DNA of 11,882 nt from Ectopseudomonas composti (GTDB taxonomy: Bacteria > Pseudomonadota > Gammaproteobacteria > Pseudomonadales > Pseudomonadaceae): positions 1 through 11,882 of the forward strand of contig CAMPIF010000080.1 in NCBI GenBank assembly GCA_946886245.1. The letters are read 5' to 3'. Positions 8,490 to 11,882 of the stretch are shown here, in pieces. The position numbers and the translations under genes are program-made. The stretch's first letter is position 1. Each line of letters begins with the position of its first letter. The notes under the pieces were generated by a model, which saw nothing but the letters and a program-made list of their open reading frames with translations, ran no database searches and was not told the origin of the DNA.

Positions 8490-9947
8490 TCAGTGCGCCC
8501 AGATCATGCCCACCAGCAGGTAGCAGATCAGCGTCACCAGCACCACACCGAACAGGTTGAGGACGAAGCCCGCCTTGATCATCGACTGTATCTTCATGTG
8601 CCCGGTGCCGAACACGATGGCATTGGGTGGCGTCGCCACCGGCATCATGAAGGCGCAGCTGGCAGCGATGGCAGCTGGAATCGCCAGCAGCTCGGCCGGC
8701 ATGCCCTGCGCCACTGCCAGTGCCCCCAGCAGCGGCAGGAAGGCGGCAGCGGTGGCCGTGTTGGAGGTGACTTCGGTGAGGAAGATGATCACCAGTACCA
8801 CCACGCCGATCATCGCGATCACCGGCAGCGCACTCAGGGCGCCAAGGCTCTGTGCGATCCATTCGGCCAGGCCGGTGCTGCGAATCACGCCGGCCAGCGA
8901 CAGGCCGCCGCCGAACAGCAGCAGCACCCCCCAGGGCAGTTTGCTGGCGCTTTCCCAGTTCATCAGAAACACGCGCTGTTTGACGTCCACCGGAATCATG
9001 AACAGTGCCATCGCCGCTGCGATGGCGATGCTGGTGTCATTGACGCCGGGCACCCAGCCGGAGATCAACGGCTGGAATACCCAGGCCAGTGCGGTGACCA
9101 CGAATACCAGCGCCACCAGCTTCTCGCCACGGCTCAACGGGCCGAGCTCGGCCAGCTCGTTGCGGATCAGCTGCGTGCTGTCATGCCCGGCCAGGTTGAA
9201 ACCGCCACGGGTCAGCCACCACCAGATGAACGCCAGCATGATCACCGCCACCGGCACGCCCAGCAGCATCCACTGGCCGAAGCCGATCTGCACGTCGTAG
9301 TTGTCGGCGAGGAAGGCGGCCAGCAAAGCATTCGGCGGTGTGCCGATCAGCGTGGCGATACCGCCGACGCTGGCGGCATAGGCAATCGCCAGCAGCAGTG
9401 CGGTGGCGAAGCGTTCACGGTCGGCTTCGCCAGTGCTCTGCTCGCTGGTGAGCATGCCGATCACCGAAAGGCCGATGGGCAGCATCATGATGGTGGTGGC
9501 GGTGTTGCTCACCCACATGCTGAGAAATGCCGTGGCCATCATGAACCCGGCGATCTGCCGGCTCGGCTTGCTGCCCATGGCCAGCAGCGTCATCAGCGCG
9601 ATGCGCTTGTGCAGGTTCCAGCGCTCCATGGCCAGGCCCAGCACGAAACCACCGAGGAACAGGTAGATGGTCGGGTTGGCGTAGGGCGCGGTCGCGGCGT
9701 TGAGACTGTCGATGCCCAACGCCGGGATCAGCAGGATCGGCAGCAGCGAAGTGGCCGGGATCGGAATGGCTTCGGTCGACCACCAGGTGGCCATCAGCAG
9801 GGTCAGGCCGATGGTAGCCCAGGCGGTGCTGGAGAGACCGGCTGGCGGCTCGGTGACCAGGCAGACGAGCAGTAGCAAGGGGCCCAGAATCAGGCCAATC
9901 CAGGCAGCCTTGGCAGGTGCCGTGGATTCATTGGTGGTAACGGCCAT
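8490..9947 (-). CDS. DASS/SLC13-family sodium:anion (dicarboxylate-type) symporter
   Basis: A 485-residue protein with 11-13 predicted helices and the internal two-fold repeat of the divalent anion:sodium symporters. The two Ser-Asn-Thr motifs are SNTATT at 147-152 and SNTATAAAF at 395-403. The paired hairpin loops are GTPPNALLAAF at 202-212 and MMPVATPPNAIVFGTG at 434-449, the latter being the SLC13 signature. In VcINDY these SNT motifs contact the substrate carboxylates and the neighbouring loops bind Na+. Substrates are likely C4-dicarboxylates such as succinate, but citrate, tartrate or sulfate relatives cannot be excluded. A strong GAAGGA-type ribosome binding site lies about 8 nt before the ATG. 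A terminator hairpin follows the stop. Confidence 0.93.
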   Translation of the reverse strand: MAVTTNESTAPAKAAWIGLILGPLLLLVCLVTEPPAGLSSTAWATIGLTLLMATWWSTEAIPIPATSLLPILLIPALGIDSLNAATAPYANPTIYLFLGGFVLGLAMERWNLHKRIALMTLLAMGSKPSRQIAGFMMATAFLSMWVSNTATTIMMLPIGLSVIGMLTSEQSTGEADRERFATALLLAIAYAASVGGIATLIGTPPNALLAAFLADNYDVQIGFGQWMLLGVPVAVIMLAFIWWWLTRGGFNLAGHDSTQLIRNELAELGPLSRGEKLVALVFVVTALAWVFQPLISGWVPGVNDTSIAIAAAMALFMIPVDVKQRVFLMNWESASKLPWGVLLLFGGGLSLAGVIRSTGLAEWIAQSLGALSALPVIAMIGVVVLVIIFLTEVTSNTATAAAFLPLLGALAVAQGMPAELLAIPAAIAASCAFMMPVATPPNAIVFGTGHMKIQSMIKAGFVLNLFGVVLVTLICYLLVGMIWAH

Positions 9948-9967
9948 GGCGCGCTTCCTTCAGCTAA

Positions 9968-10000
9968 AAAGTCGGGCTTTATAGCCCACAGGGCGACTTT
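9968..10000 (-). terminator. Nested hairpin before the symporter, terminator-like on the minus strand
   Basis: On the plus strand AAAGTCG (9968-9974) pairs with CGACTTT (9994-10000), with an inner GGGCT-TTAT-AGCCC hairpin at 9974-9987. Read on the minus strand, the inner stem is followed by the distal outer arm and then T residues (CGACTTTTT), as in an intrinsic terminator for the channel gene, whose stop is at 10031. It lies only about 20 nt from the symporter start, so it could instead act in the symporter leader. Confidence 0.5.
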
Positions 10001-10007
10001 ATGACCA
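9978..10007 (-). promoter_or_regulatory. Candidate promoter for the DASS symporter
   Basis: On the minus strand TATAAA (plus 9978-9983) is a 5-of-6 -10 box, with TGGTCA (plus 10002-10007), a 4-of-6 -35 box, 18 bp upstream. The predicted start would leave a leader of about 25 nt containing the GAAGGA ribosome binding site. The -10 box coincides with the loop of the hairpin at 9974-9987. Confidence 0.38.
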
Positions 10008-10030
10008 CGCGGTGGCCGATCGGTTTTGCT

Positions 10031-10897
10031 TCAGTCTGTTTCAGGCGGGCTTTGCGCCGATGATGACGGCCCGGCCTGTCTGCTGAACAGCGGCCCACCG
10101 CAGCGACTACAGAACGCCGCGCTGTGCTCGTGGCGGTTCTTCCGACAGTGCGGGCAGTCATGCTCCATCAGCCCGTCCTGGCGCATGGCGTTGGCCAGCT
10201 CGGCGGTGAAGATGCCGGTGGGCACGGCGATGATCGAGTAGCCGGTGATCATCACCATCGTGGCCAGCATCTGGCCGATGGGCGTCTTCGGCGTGATATC
10301 GCCGAAGCCCACGGTGGTCAGCGTCACCACCGCCCAGTAGATGCCGGTGGGAATGCTGGTGAAACCGTTGGCCGGGCCTTCGATGACGTACATCAGGGCA
10401 CCGAACACCGTGACCAGAGTCGAGACGCTCACCAGAAACACCACGATCTTCTGCTTGCTGCCGCGCAGTGCGACCAGCAGGAAGTTGGCCTGCGTCAGGT
10501 ACTGGCGCAGCTTGAGCACGCGAAAGATGCGGATCATGCGGATGACGCGAACGATCATCAGGTACTGCGCATCGGCGAACACCAACGCCAGAACGGCCGG
10601 CAGCACTGCCAGCAGATCCACCAGGCCGAAGAAACTGAAGGCATAGCGCAGCGGTTTGGGCGAGCTATACAGGCGCAGGCCGTACTCGATGGCAAACAGC
10701 GCGGTGAAGAACCACTCCAGCGCGCCGAACACATCGGCGTACTGGTTGTGGAAGCGCTCGATGCTGTCGAGCATCACCACCACCAGGCTGGCGAGAATCG
10801 CCACCAGCAGCCAGTTATCGAAACGCTGCGCTGCCGGCGTGCTGGTTTCGAAAATGATGATGTAAAGGCGCTGGCGCCAGCTCTGCCGGTTTTCCAT
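10031..10897 (-). CDS. Six-TM voltage-gated-type potassium channel with C-terminal zinc ribbon
   Basis: A 288-residue ion channel starting MENRQSWRQRL. Helices S1-S3 are at about 29-45, 58-77 and 86-107. S4 has regularly spaced positive charges, VRVIRMIRIFRVLKLR at 116-131 (R117, R120, R123, R126, K129, R131). S5 is at about 149-172, the pore helix and filter TTVGFGD at 194-200, and S6 at about 207-232 with a PTG bend. The filter is of K+ type, with Phe in place of the commoner Tyr. After S6, CPHC (248-251) and CSRC (263-266) form a zinc-ribbon-like tail. The family forms tetrameric K+ channels in the inner membrane. I chose the ATG at 10897; an in-frame TTG at 10909 would add four residues, and neither start has a convincing ribosome binding site. 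Confidence 0.92.
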   Translation of the reverse strand: MENRQSWRQRLYIIIFETSTPAAQRFDNWLLVAILASLVVVMLDSIERFHNQYADVFGALEWFFTALFAIEYGLRLYSSPKPLRYAFSFFGLVDLLAVLPAVLALVFADAQYLMIVRVIRMIRIFRVLKLRQYLTQANFLLVALRGSKQKIVVFLVSVSTLVTVFGALMYVIEGPANGFTSIPTGIYWAVVTLTTVGFGDITPKTPIGQMLATMVMITGYSIIAVPTGIFTAELANAMRQDGLMEHDCPHCRKNRHEHSAAFCSRCGGPLFSRQAGPSSSAQSPPETD

Positions 10898-11017
10898 GGC
10901 AAGGTCCAAATCAAGTGAAAGGGCACAGCCTAGGCAGGAAGGCGGAGTGAGGGCAAGGGACGAGAAGGCTGGTGGCTATATGCCATTTGTCGGCTGGAAG
11001 GGTTGCGAGCCAGTGAT

Positions 11018-11033
11018 TGTGACGCCGTTCATC
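11018..11033. promoter_or_regulatory. Possible CRP/Vfr-like site upstream of the tpsB remnant
   Basis: TGTGA-N6-TCATC matches 8 of the 10 key positions of the CRP/Vfr consensus TGTGA-N6-TCACA. It lies about 11 bp upstream of the best -35 candidate for the tpsB remnant. A separate dyad, ATCAAA-N6-TTTGAT (11031-11048), overlaps its right end and the -35 box. These are single matches in one sequence, so they remain suggestive. Confidence 0.25.
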
Positions 11034-11043
11034 AAAACCCTAT

Positions 11044-11071
11044 TTGATGTCAAGGTGCCATGTGTTTTAAT
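11044..11071 (+). promoter_or_regulatory. Candidate sigma-70 promoter for the tpsB remnant
   Basis: TTGATG at 11044-11049 (4 of 6 to the -35 consensus) and TTTAAT at 11066-11071 (5 of 6 to the -10) are separated by 16 bp. The local sequence is AT-richer than its surroundings. Transcription would start about 45 nt before the ATG at 11122. Confidence 0.4.
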
Positions 11072-11121
11072 CGCCGCCGATTTTCAGGCGCCGTTTTTCT
11101 GCTGTTCAAAGGACTGAAGGC

Positions 11122-11622
11122 ATGTCTTTCCGTATCAGCCCTTTATGGCCTGCCATCCCTGGCGGCCACCCTACGGGCCGTCGCTGCGCGACGTTAAAAG
11201 TGGCTCCCGGCCTTTTTGGGGCCCTATGGCTGTTCTTCTCTCTTCCCGCTATCGCGCTGGCGCAGACGCCGGGCGACCGTGAGCTGATCCGCGAGCGCCA
11301 GGAGCGCCTGCTGCAGGAGCAGCAGCGGCGTCTCGAGGAGCTGCAGCAACTGCCCGGTGAAGCCCCCAAACTGCAAGTCGCCCCCGTCGAAGACGAGCGC
11401 TGCTTCGCGATCGAGCAGATTCGCCTGGAAGGCGCCACTCTTCTCGCTGAGGACGACCAGCAGGCTGTTCTGCAGCGCTTCGCTGGCGAGTGTCTGGGCG
11501 TTGGCCAGCTCAACGAGCTGCTCAAGGCCATCACCCAGTTCTACATCGACCGGGGCTACGTGACCTCGCGCGCCTACCCAGCTCGATGGTGCGGTGATTG
11601 GCAGCACTGCCGAGGCGGATAA
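11122..11622 (+). pseudogene. Truncated TpsB (ShlB/FhaC-type) two-partner-secretion transporter
   Basis: A 166-codon frame with a good ribosome binding site (AAAGGA, 8 nt from the ATG). A long basic n-region (1-28) precedes a hydrophobic core and ALA|Q cleavage site near residue 47. A Gln/Glu/Arg-rich helix spans 52-78, like the plug helix of FhaC. A ShlB-type POTRA domain begins at about 92, with its Cys pair at C94 and C124 and the family-like ITQFYIDRGYVTSRAY at 137-152. Intact TpsB proteins have about 550 residues, with a second POTRA and a 16-strand outer-membrane barrel, and export a TpsA partner. Here homology stops at about residue 152; the last 14 residues are out-of-frame haemagglutinin sequence ending in TAA. 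The remnant cannot form a barrel and is almost certainly non-functional for secretion. Confidence 0.85.
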
Positions 11623-11882
11623 AAACCGCCTGAGCACCGGCACGCTGGGCTGGAGTGATATTCGCAACGAGGCCGAGTTCAGCAGCCAGCAGCAAAGTGT
11701 GAGCGTCAGCTCCAGCGGCAGCGTGGGTGACCAGTTCCTGGGCAACATGGCGGGTGGCGTACTCAGTGGCATGAGTCGTGGTGACAAGGACAGCAGCGCC
11801 ACGCGGGCGGCGGTGTCCGAAGGCACCCTCGAAATCCGCGACACGCAGACCGAGAAGATCATCAACCCGATGTTTTTTGGGT
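11579..11882 (+). pseudogene. Fragment of a TpsA/CdiA-type haemagglutinin, no start, open to window end
   Basis: Reading from 11579 in the frame one base off the tpsB frame gives 101 open codons beginning QLDGAVIGSTAEADKNRLST, continuing TGTLGWSDIRNEAEF and later SEGTLEIRDTQ. This is the characteristic block of large filamentous haemagglutinin/CdiA exoproteins that lies late in the protein, after the haemagglutinin repeats and before the pretoxin region. No start codon with a ribosome binding site is present and the frame has a stop at 11561-11563, so translation of this piece is not expected. The last residues (TEKIINPMFFG) fit the family less well than the rest, so a second breakpoint near 11,848 is possible. 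The fragment continues past the right edge. Confidence 0.75.

Noticed and set aside
8493..9875. 460-codon open frame on the plus strand opposite the DASS symporter
   Set aside because: It is His/Gln/Arg-rich and mirrors the antisense of a membrane-protein gene in high-GC DNA. The minus frame has clear SLC13 motifs and a good ribosome binding site.
10124..10918. 264-codon open frame on the plus strand opposite the K+ channel
   Set aside because: It is an antisense artefact, His/Gln-rich with no recognisable domain, while the minus strand encodes an intact S4 and K+ filter.
10928..10985. Short palindromes GCCTAGGC (10928-10935) and TGGC-TATAT-GCCA (10973-10985) upstream of the channel
   Set aside because: They are too short to separate from chance in a 212-nt gap, and no promoter with acceptable spacing could be built around them.
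11072..11100. Terminator-like CGCC...GGCG followed by a T-run upstream of tpsB
   Set aside because: The stem is only 4 bp with an 8-nt loop, and it lies between the best promoter and the ribosome binding site, so it is probably just leader sequence.

Overview
The window comes from a high-GC gammaproteobacterium, almost certainly a Pseudomonas. Gene order, codon use, the fliK-like neighbour and GTAG-headed REP repeats all fit; the mendocina/oleovorans side of the genus is my guess from the repeat types, not a proof. Most of the window is a complete System I cytochrome c maturation (ccm) operon with nothing missing.

Layout. 1-808 (minus): N-terminal part of a FliK-like flagellar hook-length control protein, running off the left edge. 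809-1036: divergent intergenic region with an inverted REP doublet and a TATAAT box facing ccmA. 1037-8056 (plus): ccmA, B, C, D, E, F, G(dsbE), H and I. Every junction except ccmB/ccmC is a 4-nt ATGA or GTGA overlap; the ccmB/ccmC junction is opened by a 94-nt spacer holding a REP doublet. 8053-8379: a small aromatic-rich lipoprotein, coupled to ccmI by GTGA. 8380-8489: a third REP doublet and a strong hairpin terminator between convergent genes. 8490-9947 (minus): DASS/SLC13 sodium-coupled anion (dicarboxylate-type) symporter. 10031-10897 (minus): six-TM voltage-gated-type K+ channel with a C-terminal zinc ribbon. 10910-11121: regulatory region for the rightmost gene. 11122-11882 (plus): the start of a two-partner-secretion transporter (TpsB, ShlB/FhaC type) joined out of frame to a piece of a large TpsA/CdiA-type haemagglutinin, apparently the scar of a large deletion.

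How the genes work together. CcmA and CcmB power release of haem-loaded CcmE from CcmC/CcmD. CcmE carries haem covalently in the periplasm to CcmF. CcmG and CcmH keep the apocytochrome CXXCH cysteines reduced, and CcmI holds the apocytochrome through its TPR domain while CcmF/H/I ligate haem. Motif residues are intact in all nine proteins, so the pathway looks functional.

The points most worth a second look are the tpsB/tpsA chimera at about 11,578, the REP doublet inside the ccm operon, the uncharacterised lipoprotein translationally coupled to ccmI, and a hairpin that may be both terminator and promoter between the channel and the symporter. I found no CRISPR array, tRNA, rRNA or intact mobile element.
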